Shown: in pieces, positions 1 through 8,505 of the stretch
Layout of the letters: every line of letters begins with the position of its first letter
Position numbering within the stretch: the stretch's first letter is position 1
Origin: Streptomyces xanthophaeus
GTDB taxonomy: Bacteria > Actinomycetota > Actinomycetes > Streptomycetales > Streptomycetaceae
Assembly (NCBI RefSeq): GCF_000725805.1
Contig: NZ_JOFT01000012.1
Location: 124,001-188,000 of the forward strand
DNA: 64,000 nt
Direction of reading: 5' to 3'
Position numbers and translations under genes: made by a program
The notes under the pieces: model-generated
Databases searched by the model: none
What the model was told of the DNA's origin: nothing
The model's input: the letters and a program-made list of their open reading frames with translations, nothing else

Positions 1-30
1 TAAGGCCTGGCGGCGAGTGATCTTGTTCAT
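1..30 (-). CDS. N-terminal start of a gene running off the left edge
   Basis: A minus-strand ATG at position 30 opens a frame reading MNKITRRQAL before the window ends. The basic, Arg-Arg-containing start resembles the n-region of an exported or lipoprotein precursor, but ten residues cannot identify a family. The strong hairpin at 115-157 lies upstream of it. It could also be a chance ATG. Confidence 0.3.
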   Translation of the reverse strand, partial: MNKITRRQAL

Positions 31-114
31 GCCCCGAGAGGTATCAGGGGCAGGGCAAGGGTCGGCCAGTATCCGGACATCTACTGATAAGTTGCCCATA
101 GAACAAGTTGGATG

Positions 115-157
115 ATCTTCCCGTCCGGAGCGGCTCCAGCAGTCCGGACGGGAAGAT
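115..157. terminator. Strong intrinsic terminator hairpin
   Basis: A perfect 15-bp stem (115-129 with 143-157, arm ATCTTCCCGTCCGGA) closes a 13-nt loop and is followed by a T run at 157-161, giving a classical rho-independent terminator on the + strand. The gene it serves is not in the window. It also insulates the glutamate decarboxylase from the left side. Confidence 0.75.
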
Positions 158-263
158 TTTTGGACTCAAGGCTACTCGACAGTAATTTCTTCGGCCGCGT
201 GAGGTCCCTATGGGAGGGGTCACATCGAAGAGAAGGCCGGAAGCGATGGTGCGGAGCGGGTCC

Positions 264-292
264 CGGGAGTCCGGGCGGAGCCGGGACTCCCG
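264..292. other. Inverted repeat upstream of the glutamate decarboxylase
   Basis: The arms CGGGAGTCC (264-272) and GGACTCCCG (284-292) are perfect inverse complements about 35 bp upstream of the putative -10 element of the next gene. It may be a regulatory dyad or a GC-rich hairpin. Nothing else is recognisable between the terminator and the gene. Confidence 0.35.
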
Positions 293-326
293 AGGCGGCT
301 TCCCCGAGTATTGACCGATTCTTCCC

Positions 327-332
327 TATAGT
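327..332 (+). promoter_or_regulatory. -10 element placing transcription start at the gad ATG
   Basis: TATAGT lies six bases upstream of the ATG at 339, so a transcript driven by it would begin at or next to the start codon. No Shine-Dalgarno sequence lies between. No convincing -35 is seen at the expected distance; TTGACC at 311-316 is too close to be its partner. Confidence 0.45.
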
Positions 333-338
333 CCCGAT

Positions 339-1730
339 ATGGCTCTTCACAAGACGAAGGACGACGGCGAGAACGACGTCGGCACCGACGTGTTCGCGTC
401 CACCCTGAGCGGTCAGATCCTCCCCAAGTTCCGAATGCCGGACGATCACTCGCCGACCGAGGTCGTCTACGAGCTCCTCCACAACGAACTGCTCCTCGAC
501 GGCAACGCCGCCCAGAACCTGGCCACCTTCTGCACCACCTGGTCGGACGACGGCGTGCACCGCCTGATGAACGAGTGCCTCGACAAGAACATGATCGACA
601 AGGACGAGTACCCGCAGACCGCCGAGATCGAGGCGCGCTGCGTCAACATCCTGGCCGACCTGTGGAACGCACCGCCCGGCGGCGCCGCCACCGGTTGCTC
701 CACCACCGGCTCCAGCGAGGCCGCCATGCTCGGCGGCCTCGCCCTCAAATGGCGCTGGCGCAACCGCCGCCTCGCCGAAGGACGCTCCGGCGACCGGCCC
801 AACCTGGTCTGCGGGCCGGTCCAGGTCTGCTGGGAGAAGTTCGCCCGCTACTTCGACGTGGAGCTGCGCCAGATCCCCCTGGAGCCCGGCGCCACCGGCA
901 TCCTGCCCCACCAGCTCGCCTCGTACGTCGACGAGAACACCATCGGCGTCGTCGCCATCCTCGGTGTCACCTACACCTGCGACTACGAACCCGTGGCGGA
1001 GATCGCCGCCGAACTCGACCGCATCCAGGCCGAACACGGCTGGGACGTCCCCATCCACGTGGACGGCGCCAGCGGCGCCTTCGTCGCCCCCTTCCTCCAC
1101 ACCGACGTGGTGTGGGACTTCCAGCTGCCGCGGGTCGCCTCCGTCAACACCTCCGGCCACAAGTACGGGCTCGCACCCCTGGGCGTCGGCTGGATCGTGT
1201 GGCGCACCGCCGACCTGCTGCCGGCGGACCTGGTCTTCGACGTGGACTACCTGGGCGGTGACATGCCCACCTTCGCCCTCAACTTCTCCCGCCCGGGCGG
1301 CGAGGTCATCGCCCAGTACTACCTGTTCCTGCGCCTGGGCCGAGGCGGCTACCGGCGCGTCCAGGAGGCCTGCGCCGAGACCGCCCAGTACCTGGCGGGG
1401 GAGATCGCGTCCATGGGGCCCTTCACGCTCCTGTACGACGGCCGGGGCGCCCTGCCCGCGGTCTCCTACACGCTCAGTGACCCGGAAGGGGCCGGGTTCA
1501 CCCTCTACGACCTCTCCGAGCGGCTGCGGATGCGCGGCTGGCAGGTGCCCTCGTACCCGCTGCCGGCCGACCGTCAGGAGACGGTCATCCAGCGGGTCCT
1601 GGTCCGGCACGGCGTCACCCGGGACCAGATCGCCCTCCTCGTCGCCGACCTGCGCCGCGCGGTGGAACACCTGCGGGCGACGCCCCCGCCGGTGCCGACG
1701 ACCGCGCCCCGCTCCGGCTTCCACCACTGA
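339..1730 (+). CDS. gadB: Glutamate decarboxylase (PLP-dependent)
   Basis: Cytosolic PLP enzyme of the group II decarboxylase family, expected to convert L-glutamate to GABA and CO2. The 463-residue length matches bacterial GadB proteins (about 466). The PLP lysine is in SGHKYGL (Lys275, close to E. coli GadB Lys276), the aspartate contacting the PLP ring is in HVDGASGAF, and the conserved CTTGSSEA phosphate-binding segment is present. The start is taken at ATG 339 because the alignment with GadB begins there; there is no ribosome binding site upstream, which fits a leaderless mRNA. It stands alone and converges on the helicase gene with a 20-bp gap; no glutamate/GABA antiporter gene is adjacent. 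Confidence 0.93.
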   Translation: MALHKTKDDGENDVGTDVFASTLSGQILPKFRMPDDHSPTEVVYELLHNELLLDGNAAQNLATFCTTWSDDGVHRLMNECLDKNMIDKDEYPQTAEIEARCVNILADLWNAPPGGAATGCSTTGSSEAAMLGGLALKWRWRNRRLAEGRSGDRPNLVCGPVQVCWEKFARYFDVELRQIPLEPGATGILPHQLASYVDENTIGVVAILGVTYTCDYEPVAEIAAELDRIQAEHGWDVPIHVDGASGAFVAPFLHTDVVWDFQLPRVASVNTSGHKYGLAPLGVGWIVWRTADLLPADLVFDVDYLGGDMPTFALNFSRPGGEVIAQYYLFLRLGRGGYRRVQEACAETAQYLAGEIASMGPFTLLYDGRGALPAVSYTLSDPEGAGFTLYDLSERLRMRGWQVPSYPLPADRQETVIQRVLVRHGVTRDQIALLVADLRRAVEHLRATPPPVPTTAPRSGFHH

Positions 1731-1750
1731 CGGCGGGGGCCGGGCGGCGG

Positions 1751-4189
1751 TCAGCGCACCGCCGCCCGGCCCCGTGGCCGAGGCGTCGGCCAGAGCATGC
1801 CGAGAGCGGACAGCGCCTCGACCCGGTCCGCCGCCAGGGAGTCCGCACGGGAGCGCTGGTTGGCGATCCAGGAGCCCAGGCGCAGCTCCCGGTCGCCGAC
1901 CCGCTCCACGTGCGTGCGGGGGACCCGCAGGTGGTGCTCGCGGGCATGGAACGAGCGCGCCGCCTCCAGGTGTTCCGCCCACGCGGTGGCGTGGCTGCGG
2001 CGCCGCGGCGCCCCCGCGGCCCCGTCACCCGTCCCCGGGGTCAGCCCGAGCGTGTGCTCCAGCAGCCAGCGCTGGGCCCAGGACAGCCGCTCCCAGGCCG
2101 CCTGCTGACCGCGCGCCCACCCGCCCAGGTCGTGGCCCTGCACCACCACCTCACCGGGCCCCTGCGGGAGCCGGCCGCCCGCGTCCAGGTGCACCCGGGT
2201 CAGGTGGAAGGCGCGCTGCCAGGCGATGTCCCAGGCCGGGCACCAGGACGGGTCGACGGCGTCGAGGGCCTCCCGGCGCTCCTCGGGGAGCGCGCCGGGC
2301 CCCTCGCGGCGGGCGGCGGCCCGCTGGTTCTTGACCCACACCCCGACCGGCGCCCCGTTCCAGGTGGCGTCGACCGGCGGCAGCAGGTGGCCGTGCTCCG
2401 CGGCCCAGGCCCGGGCCGCCGCGAGCCCCTCCTCGAAGGCCACGTCGAAGTGGCTCCACACCATGCCGAGCGCGTCGAGCTGCGCCACGCGTTCCCGGCC
2501 GAGGGCGCCCCGGCGGTACGTGCGCCGCACGTCCGCGACCCACTGCCCGAGCGGGAAGCGGGCCAGCCCGGGCGGCCAGTCCCCGCCCTCCGCCGGGACC
2601 CGGAAGGCGAACGGCACCTTGAGGTCCCCGGCCCCGGCGGCGTAGATCCGGGCGGCCTCCACCCCGCGCCGCCAGTGCTCGCGCTCCGGGTGCAGGACGC
2701 GCAGCCGGATGAACGCCGCCAACTGCGCCGGGTCCCGGGGCGTGGAGAAGCTCAGCAACGCCTGCGCCCCGCCCGAGGTGCCCGGGACCGCGGCGGGCCG
2801 GACCGGACGGCCCGGCGACTGCGGCTGGGCCAGGGACTCGACGAGGCGGCTGTCGTGGGCGCGCAGTGCCTCCAGCAGCCGCGCCAGGTCCCGGTACGCC
2901 CGCGAGGTCAGCATCGTCTCGGCCGTCTCGCCCGGCCCCAGCAGGACCGGCACCACCAGGGAGGCGACCTTCCCCTCCCCGGGCCGGATCCGCAGCGCCC
3001 GGCCGACCGCCTGGACCAGGTCGGGCATGGACCCCCGGACGTCGGCCCAGAAGACCGAGTCGCACTCCTTGGTGTCCACGCCCTCGCCGAGCACCCGGAC
3101 GCTGCCCAGGAAGGCCTTGTCCGCGGTCCGCTCGTCCGCGAACGCCTCCAGCACCCGGCGCCGGTGCGCCGCCGTGTGCTGCCCGTACAGCCAGTCGGCC
3201 CACACGGTGCGCGGGTACGCCGGCCCGGCAGACCGTCCGGCGCGCCGCAGCCGCGCGGCCACCTCCGGCAGTCCGGACGCGAAGGCCTCGGCCTCCTTGG
3301 TCAGGTGGTGGAAGACGAGCGTGCGCCGGAAGCCCTGGTCGGCGGCGGCCTTGACCAGCGCAGTCTGGAGCGCGGCCAGGCGTGCTCCGCGGACCGCGTC
3401 GGAGCGGCCGTCCCGGCCCAGCAGCACGGCCGCCTGGAACCCCGGATCGGTGACGTCCACGCACACCACGCGGTACGGGGCGCAGATCCCGCGGCTGATG
3501 GCCTCCGACAGCGCGAGGGTGTGGCAGCGGGCGCCGAACGGGCCCCGCGGATCGTCCTCCATGGAAGCGACCAGCTCGCCGCGCCCGGCGGGAGGGCCGC
3601 CCTCGTCCTCCTCGCCGTCCTGCCAGACCCGGGGAGTGGCCGTCAGGTACAGCCGCCGGACGGCGGGGATCCGTGCGTTGTCGTGCACCACCGCCCAGGG
3701 CTTCCCGATCCGCCCGGACGTCCGGTGGGCCTCGTCGACCACGATCAGGTCCCAGCCCGGCAGTCCGGCGAGGTGGGCCCGTTCGACGGTCCCCAGGCCC
3801 AGCGAGGCGTACGTGGCGAACACCGTCACCCGCTCGCCCGGCAGGCCGCCCCGGCGCGCCAGTTCGTCCGGATCGGTGGTGGTGGGTGCGCCCGCGTCCT
3901 TCTCGCTCAGCGAGCACACGGCGAGGTACCGGCCGGGGCGGCCGCCCTCGCGCCAGGCCCGGGCGGTCTGTGCGAGCAGGTCCAGGGAGGGCACCAGCAC
4001 CAGCACCCGGCGGGCCTTCAGCTCCTCGGCCGAGCCGACCGCGACCAGGGTCTTGCCCGAACCCGTGGCCATGATCACCTGGGTGCGCAGTCCCGCCCCG
4101 GGCACCCGGCCGCCGGCGGGCAGTTCCAGTGCGCGCACCACGGCGTCGACGGCCTCGCGCTGGTGCGGGCGGAGTTCCTTCTTCACCAT
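1751..4189 (-). CDS. DEAD/DEAH-box helicase with helicase-associated repeats
   Basis: Superfamily 2 ATPase of 812 residues. The N-terminal ResIII-like domain carries Walker A ATGSGKT (41-47), the DEAH box in VVDEAH (about 150) and motif III TATPR. A second RecA-like domain ends near residue 430 with the motif VI region QAVGRALR. The C-terminal 300 residues hold about four helicase-associated (HA) repeats with spaced Trp residues such as LGSWIANQRS and VGVWVKNQR. Such proteins are common in actinomycetes; the substrate is unknown and a defence or repair role is only a guess. It is monocistronic and starts next to a degenerate TCACCG repeat. Confidence 0.88.
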   Translation of the reverse strand: MVKKELRPHQREAVDAVVRALELPAGGRVPGAGLRTQVIMATGSGKTLVAVGSAEELKARRVLVLVPSLDLLAQTARAWREGGRPGRYLAVCSLSEKDAGAPTTTDPDELARRGGLPGERVTVFATYASLGLGTVERAHLAGLPGWDLIVVDEAHRTSGRIGKPWAVVHDNARIPAVRRLYLTATPRVWQDGEEDEGGPPAGRGELVASMEDDPRGPFGARCHTLALSEAISRGICAPYRVVCVDVTDPGFQAAVLLGRDGRSDAVRGARLAALQTALVKAAADQGFRRTLVFHHLTKEAEAFASGLPEVAARLRRAGRSAGPAYPRTVWADWLYGQHTAAHRRRVLEAFADERTADKAFLGSVRVLGEGVDTKECDSVFWADVRGSMPDLVQAVGRALRIRPGEGKVASLVVPVLLGPGETAETMLTSRAYRDLARLLEALRAHDSRLVESLAQPQSPGRPVRPAAVPGTSGGAQALLSFSTPRDPAQLAAFIRLRVLHPEREHWRRGVEAARIYAAGAGDLKVPFAFRVPAEGGDWPPGLARFPLGQWVADVRRTYRRGALGRERVAQLDALGMVWSHFDVAFEEGLAAARAWAAEHGHLLPPVDATWNGAPVGVWVKNQRAAARREGPGALPEERREALDAVDPSWCPAWDIAWQRAFHLTRVHLDAGGRLPQGPGEVVVQGHDLGGWARGQQAAWERLSWAQRWLLEHTLGLTPGTGDGAAGAPRRRSHATAWAEHLEAARSFHAREHHLRVPRTHVERVGDRELRLGSWIANQRSRADSLAADRVEALSALGMLWPTPRPRGRAAVR

Positions 4190-4191
4190 GC

Positions 4192-4275
4192 CGTCACCGT
4201 CACCGTCACCCTGACCGCCACAGTCACCCTCGCCGTCACTTCACCGTCGCCCCGCCATCCGTCACCGTTACCCGC
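4192..4275. repeat. Degenerate TCACCG hexamer repeats
   Basis: Directly upstream of the helicase start the + strand runs through repeated CCGTCACCGTCACC-type hexamers that become irregular toward 4275. The remaining stretch to 4422 holds no recognisable gene. Confidence 0.6.
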
Positions 4276-4422
4276 TGCGGCGTCGACCTCGTCGTGCCGG
4301 GCGCATGATCAGGTGGTTCTGCTCCAGTTCCTATCCCGCCCTCCACTATGACTCATGGGGGGCGGGGGCGGAGGGAGCCGCGCGGGGACACGCGGAGCGA
4401 GGGCGGGACCGGCCGGCCCCGG

Positions 4423-6093
4423 TCACATGCGGGCGCCGAAGTTCTGCGTCCACCAGGGACCGCCGGGGCCCTGGTGGATGCCCACGCCGATGTCCTTGAA
4501 CGAGCAGTTGAGGATGTTCGCGCGGTGGCCCGGGCTCTTCATCCAGCTGTCCATGACGGACTGCGGGGTCTGCTGGCCCTTCGCGATGTTCTCCCCGTAC
4601 GTGGACCAGCGGTAGCCGGCGGCGGTCGTCCGCTTGCCGGGGTCCGTGCCGTCCGGGCTGGTGTGGGAGAAGAAGTCCCGGCCCGCCATGTCGTCGGAGT
4701 GCCCCTGGGCGGCCGCGCGCAGCTGTGCGTCCTCCTTCAGCGGCTCGCATCCGGCCGCCTTCCGTTCGTTGTTGACCAGCGCCACCACCTGGCTCGCCGC
4801 GCCCCCCTGCGGCGCAGGGGCCGGAGCCGGGGCGGAGGCGCGCGGCGTGGGTGAGCTGCTGCGCGGCTGAGTGGGGCTGGGGCTCGGGCTCGCGGTGGAC
4901 GGGCTCGGCGAGGCGGACGCCGAAGGGGAAGCGGACGGGGAGGGCGAAGCCGGTGCCGAGGGGGAGGGCGAAGCCGACTCCGAGGGCAGGGCCGCGCCGT
5001 CGGTCGCCGACAGCGCGGCCACCGGGGAGGCGGGAGCGCCGCCCGCTTCGGAGTCGCCGGAGCCGGGGAGCGTGCCGACGTACACCAGGCCGCCGCCCGC
5101 GACGCACGCGGCGATCACCGCGCCGCCGATCACCCGGCGGCGGTTCTGCCGCCGCTTGCGCAGGGCACCCCGGCCGCCCGTCATGGCGCCCGCCGCTTCC
5201 GCCGCGTGGGTGGAGGCCACCGGGGTGAGCTGCGTCGCCGCGTCGGCGAAGTCCGTCCCGGAGCCGTCGGCGAAGGCCGAACCCGCCGGACCGAAGTCGG
5301 CCCCACCGGCCGCCCGTACGCCCGCCAGCAGGGCCGCCGAGACCGGGACCAGGGCCAGGCCCGCCAACAGCCCCTCCGCCGGGACCAGGCCGCTCCACAG
5401 CCCGGAGCAGCGCACGCACTCCCGCGCGTGCCGGGCTATTCGCTTGCGCCACAGGGCCGAGGGCCGCCCGTCCCAGCCCGCCGTCACGGTGCGCAGCCCG
5501 TCGCACGGGGGCTGCGCCTCCAGGGCCCGCTCCACGACCCGGGCCGCCTCGAGCTGGGCCTTCATCCGCTGCACCCGGACGGCGGTGTGCTGCGGGGACA
5601 GTTCCAGGGCCGAGGCCATCTCCGCGCGGGTCAGCTCCCCGGCGCACTCCAGCCACCAGAGGGAGAGCAGCGCCCGGTCGTCGGGCTCCAGCCAGCGGGT
5701 GGCGCGGGCCGTCTCGCGGCGCTGGCCGGCCAGCTGGAGGCGTACGACGGTCAGGTCGGCGAAGTCGGCGCCCGGGTCGGCGATGTCCGCGGCCGTCTCC
5801 AGGGTGCTCTCGCCGTAACCGCTCTGGCGGGCCTGCCCGTACGCCCGTACGCGGTTCATCGCGATCGCCACCAGCCAGGACCGGAAGCTCTCGTCCGAGC
5901 GCAGGCCGCCCAGACCGTCGAGCGCCCGCAGCATCGTGTCCTGCACCACGTCGTCCACGTCGCAGGACCCGCCCAGGGCCCGGCCGACGATGTTGTAGAC
6001 GAGGGGCAGATAGGCGCTGACCAGTGCGTCCTGCGCGCGGGCATCGCCCGCACGGGCCGCTGCCACCAGCTCTGCCGTGTGCTGTGTACTCAT
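4423..6093 (-). CDS. ECF-like sigma factor fused to zinc anti-sigma motif, TM helix and CAP domain
   Basis: A 556-residue protein starting at ATG 6093 after CAGGGA. Domains in order: sigma region 2 (about 8-85, with DVDDVVQDTMLRAL), region 4 (about 125-185, helix-turn-helix around LTRAEMASALELSPQHT), an HxxxCxxC zinc anti-sigma (ZAS) motif at His222, Cys226 and Cys229, a basic RKRRQNRRR run at 312-320 before a membrane helix (321-340), a Ser/Pro linker (370-430), and a CAP/SCP domain (435-556, ending WWTQNFGARM). Positive charges before the helix imply a cytoplasmic sigma part and an external CAP domain. ECF proteins with C-terminal ZAS, TM and extracytoplasmic domains are known in Actinobacteria, but this combination is little studied. 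No separate anti-sigma gene is adjacent. Confidence 0.85.
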   Translation of the reverse strand: MSTQHTAELVAAARAGDARAQDALVSAYLPLVYNIVGRALGGSCDVDDVVQDTMLRALDGLGGLRSDESFRSWLVAIAMNRVRAYGQARQSGYGESTLETAADIADPGADFADLTVVRLQLAGQRRETARATRWLEPDDRALLSLWWLECAGELTRAEMASALELSPQHTAVRVQRMKAQLEAARVVERALEAQPPCDGLRTVTAGWDGRPSALWRKRIARHARECVRCSGLWSGLVPAEGLLAGLALVPVSAALLAGVRAAGGADFGPAGSAFADGSGTDFADAATQLTPVASTHAAEAAGAMTGGRGALRKRRQNRRRVIGGAVIAACVAGGGLVYVGTLPGSGDSEAGGAPASPVAALSATDGAALPSESASPSPSAPASPSPSASPSASASPSPSTASPSPSPTQPRSSSPTPRASAPAPAPAPQGGAASQVVALVNNERKAAGCEPLKEDAQLRAAAQGHSDDMAGRDFFSHTSPDGTDPGKRTTAAGYRWSTYGENIAKGQQTPQSVMDSWMKSPGHRANILNCSFKDIGVGIHQGPGGPWWTQNFGARM

Positions 6094-6161
6094 GTCGTGA
6101 TCCCTGTCCGTACCGGCGGTCGATGATGCCCAATGACTGGGAGACCGTCGAGTGGGGCTCC

Positions 6162-6174
6162 GATAACACTTATC
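6162..6174. promoter_or_regulatory. AT-rich palindrome between sigma and TPR genes
   Basis: GATAACACTTATC is a perfect 5-bp-arm palindrome with a 3-nt centre, unusually AT-rich here. It lies 69 bp upstream of the sigma-CAP start and could be an operator or part of its promoter. The rest of 6094-6432 shows nothing recognisable. Confidence 0.35.
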
Positions 6175-6432
6175 CCGCAGAACGGTCCGAGGATTCCCGC
6201 GGACGGCGTCCTGCCGAGGCGTCCGCCTGGGCGGGGCACCGCAGGGCCGCCAGCATCGCATCCCCGGGAACGACGCCGACCACCACCCGCCCCACCGGGC
6301 CGTGGCCGCGCTCGGGATCGGCTTCGCGGCCCGGGAACTCCCGCCGCGGTCCCGTCCGTTGAGGTCACCGAATGCCTGAGCGGGTGCCCCCTTCGGACGG
6401 GACGGCCGCGGGACGGGCGGGTTGGGGGCGCC

Positions 6433-8505
6433 ATGTCGACGTTGCTCTTACGGAGATCCGGTCGCGGGTGGAGCCGCCTCTCCGCGGCCCTGGCCGCAGC
6501 CGTGCGGGCGGTGTCCCGCAGGGCCGCCGCGTGGCCGTGGCCCGCGAAACCGGCCGCGGGCCCCGCCGGGGCCCTCCTGCGCACCCCCGCCGGGCGCATC
6601 CCGCGCGTGCGCATGAGGGCCCGGCCCGAGACGGCCGATGGGCAGACCGCCGGGGCCCGCGGCGCACCCCCCGCCTACGTCGAGCGCGACGTCGGACCCC
6701 TGTTGCACGAGGCCCTGGCCCGAGCCGGGTTCGTCCTCGTCGTGGGCGAACCCGCTGCGGGCCTGACCCGCCTCGCCCACGAGGCGGTGCGCACGCTCCA
6801 CCCCCGCCACGCCTTCGTCCGCCCGCTGACCCGCGCCGCACTGCCCGAGGCCGTACGGCTCGCCGCCCGGCGCCGCCGGGCCGTGCTGTGGCTGGACGAC
6901 CTGGCGGAACACCTCGGCCCGGACGGCCTCACCACCGCCCGGCTGGACGCCCTGCGCCGCACGGTGGTGGTCGCCACGATGCGCACCGAGGAGTACGAGC
7001 GCCACCGGGCCCGCGAGACGAGCCGCCTCATCGGCTCCGACGGGGACGCCTGGCGGGACCAGCGGGAGCTGCTGCGCCGCGCGGTCGTCGTCCGCCTCGA
7101 CCGCCGCTGGACACCCGCCGAGCGGAGCCGCGCCGAGGCCCGGCGCCACGATCCGCGGATCGCGGCGGCCCTGGGCGCCGGGGAGCGCTTCGGGATCGCC
7201 GAGGTCCTGGCGGGGGCGCCCGGACTGCCGGCCCGCTGGGATGAAGGCTGGGCGGCGGGCGCCCGGCCGCGCGGGGCCGCGGTGGTGGCCGCCGCGCTGG
7301 ACTGCCACCGGGCCGGGCTGCGCCGTCCGGTCGACGTGGATTGGCTGCGGGCCCTGCACCGGCCCTACCTGGCCGCACGCGGCGGCGACGCCCTGCGCCC
7401 GGAGGCCTTCGCCGAGGCGCTGGAGTGGGCCTGCCGGGCGGACGGCGCCACCGGGTCCCTGCTGACCGGCAGCGGCGCCCGCGGCTACACCGCCTGCGGC
7501 TACCTGCTGGCAGCCGCCGGGCCGGGTCCCGTTCCGGACCACCTGTGGCGGGCCCTGCTGGCCCGGGCAGGGGCCGAGGACGCGTACGACCTGGGGCTCA
7601 CCGCCCATCAGGAAGGGAGGCTGGGCCACGCGGTGCTGGCCTACACCCGGGCCCTGGGCGCCGGGGTGGCCGCGGCCGAACTGCCGCTGGCCCTCGCCGT
7701 CGGCGACGCGGGCCGCCCGCGCCGGGCCGCCGCCGACCTCGCGGGCATCGTCCGGAGGCGCGAACGCCGGCTGGGCCCCCGCCACCCCGGCACCCTGGCC
7801 GCCCGGCACCAGCTCGCCCACTTCACGGGAGAGGCCGGGAACGCCCGGGCCGCTGCCGCCCGGTTCGCCGTCCTCGTGGCCGACGCGCGGGCGGCGCTCG
7901 GGCCCGGCCACCCGGACACCCTCGCGGCCCGGCACGAGCTGGCGTACTTCACCGGAGCGGCGGGCGATCCCCGGTCGGCGGTCCGTCAGCTGGAGGCCCT
8001 GCTGGCCGACCGGCTGGACATCCTCGGGCCCGACCATGCAGCGACGCTGGCCGCCCGGCGCGGCCTGATCTGGTTCCGGGCCGCGTACGCCGCGCCCGCG
8101 GCTGCCGGGGCGGTCCGGGCGGCCGGGGCCGAGCGGCAGTTGGCGGAGCTCCTCGCGGACGCACGGCGCGTACTGGGGCCCCGCGACCCGCACACCCTGG
8201 CCGTCCGCGCCACGCAGGCGGCGCTCGCGGCCCGCGCCGGGCGCTGCGCCGAGGCCGTGCGGTCCTGGGCGGACCTGGCGGCCGACCGGACCGCGGTCCT
8301 GGGCGGGCAGCATCCGCACGTGGTCCATGCCCGGCTGGAGTGGGCCCGGGCGCTGATCGCCGACGGGCGGCCGGAGGAGGCCCGGGAGCTGCTGGCCGGC
8401 ATCCTGGCGACCGCCGGGCGCAGCCTGGAACCCGGCCACCGGCACCTGCGCCTCGCCCGGGAGCTCGGCGCCGCCGTCACAGCAGCGGAGCCAGGGCCTC
8501 CGTAG
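6433..8505 (+). CDS. TPR protein with degenerate P-loop domain; TTA codon
   Basis: Start at ATG 6433 gives 690 residues. Residues 80-190 resemble the P-loop module of Streptomyces TPR proteins (FVLVVGEPAAGLTRLAHEA at 100-118, VLWLDDLAEH at 151-160, VVVATMRTEEY), but the Walker A lysine is absent: the family's GKS/GKT is replaced by GLT, so ATP binding is doubtful. From about residue 430 there are kinesin-light-chain-like TPRs of about 42 residues, each with LGPxHPxTLAAR and ending ExLLADR. Leucine 6 is a TTA codon (6448-6450), the class that depends on bldA tRNA in Streptomyces. Role unknown, probably a protein-interaction scaffold. Its 3' end overlaps the convergent IclR gene by 29 bp. Confidence 0.75.
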   Translation: MSTLLLRRSGRGWSRLSAALAAAVRAVSRRAAAWPWPAKPAAGPAGALLRTPAGRIPRVRMRARPETADGQTAGARGAPPAYVERDVGPLLHEALARAGFVLVVGEPAAGLTRLAHEAVRTLHPRHAFVRPLTRAALPEAVRLAARRRRAVLWLDDLAEHLGPDGLTTARLDALRRTVVVATMRTEEYERHRARETSRLIGSDGDAWRDQRELLRRAVVVRLDRRWTPAERSRAEARRHDPRIAAALGAGERFGIAEVLAGAPGLPARWDEGWAAGARPRGAAVVAAALDCHRAGLRRPVDVDWLRALHRPYLAARGGDALRPEAFAEALEWACRADGATGSLLTGSGARGYTACGYLLAAAGPGPVPDHLWRALLARAGAEDAYDLGLTAHQEGRLGHAVLAYTRALGAGVAAAELPLALAVGDAGRPRRAAADLAGIVRRRERRLGPRHPGTLAARHQLAHFTGEAGNARAAAARFAVLVADARAALGPGHPDTLAARHELAYFTGAAGDPRSAVRQLEALLADRLDILGPDHAATLAARRGLIWFRAAYAAPAAAGAVRAAGAERQLAELLADARRVLGPRDPHTLAVRATQAALAARAGRCAEAVRSWADLAADRTAVLGGQHPHVVHARLEWARALIADGRPEEARELLAGILATAGRSLEPGHRHLRLARELGAAVTAAEPGPP

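Noticed and set aside
311..332. TTGACC with TATAGT as a complete promoter before gad
   Set aside because: The spacer is only 10 nt, too short for sigma-70-type recognition; only the -10 element was kept.
81..1982. Long minus-strand open frame opposite glutamate decarboxylase
   Set aside because: It is an antisense shadow produced by GC-rich codon bias; the + strand product has all GadB motifs.
6133..6432. 100-residue N-terminal extension of the TPR protein
   Set aside because: Pro/Arg-rich, with no ribosome binding site, and it covers the palindrome and the sigma gene's promoter region. ATG 6433 was preferred.
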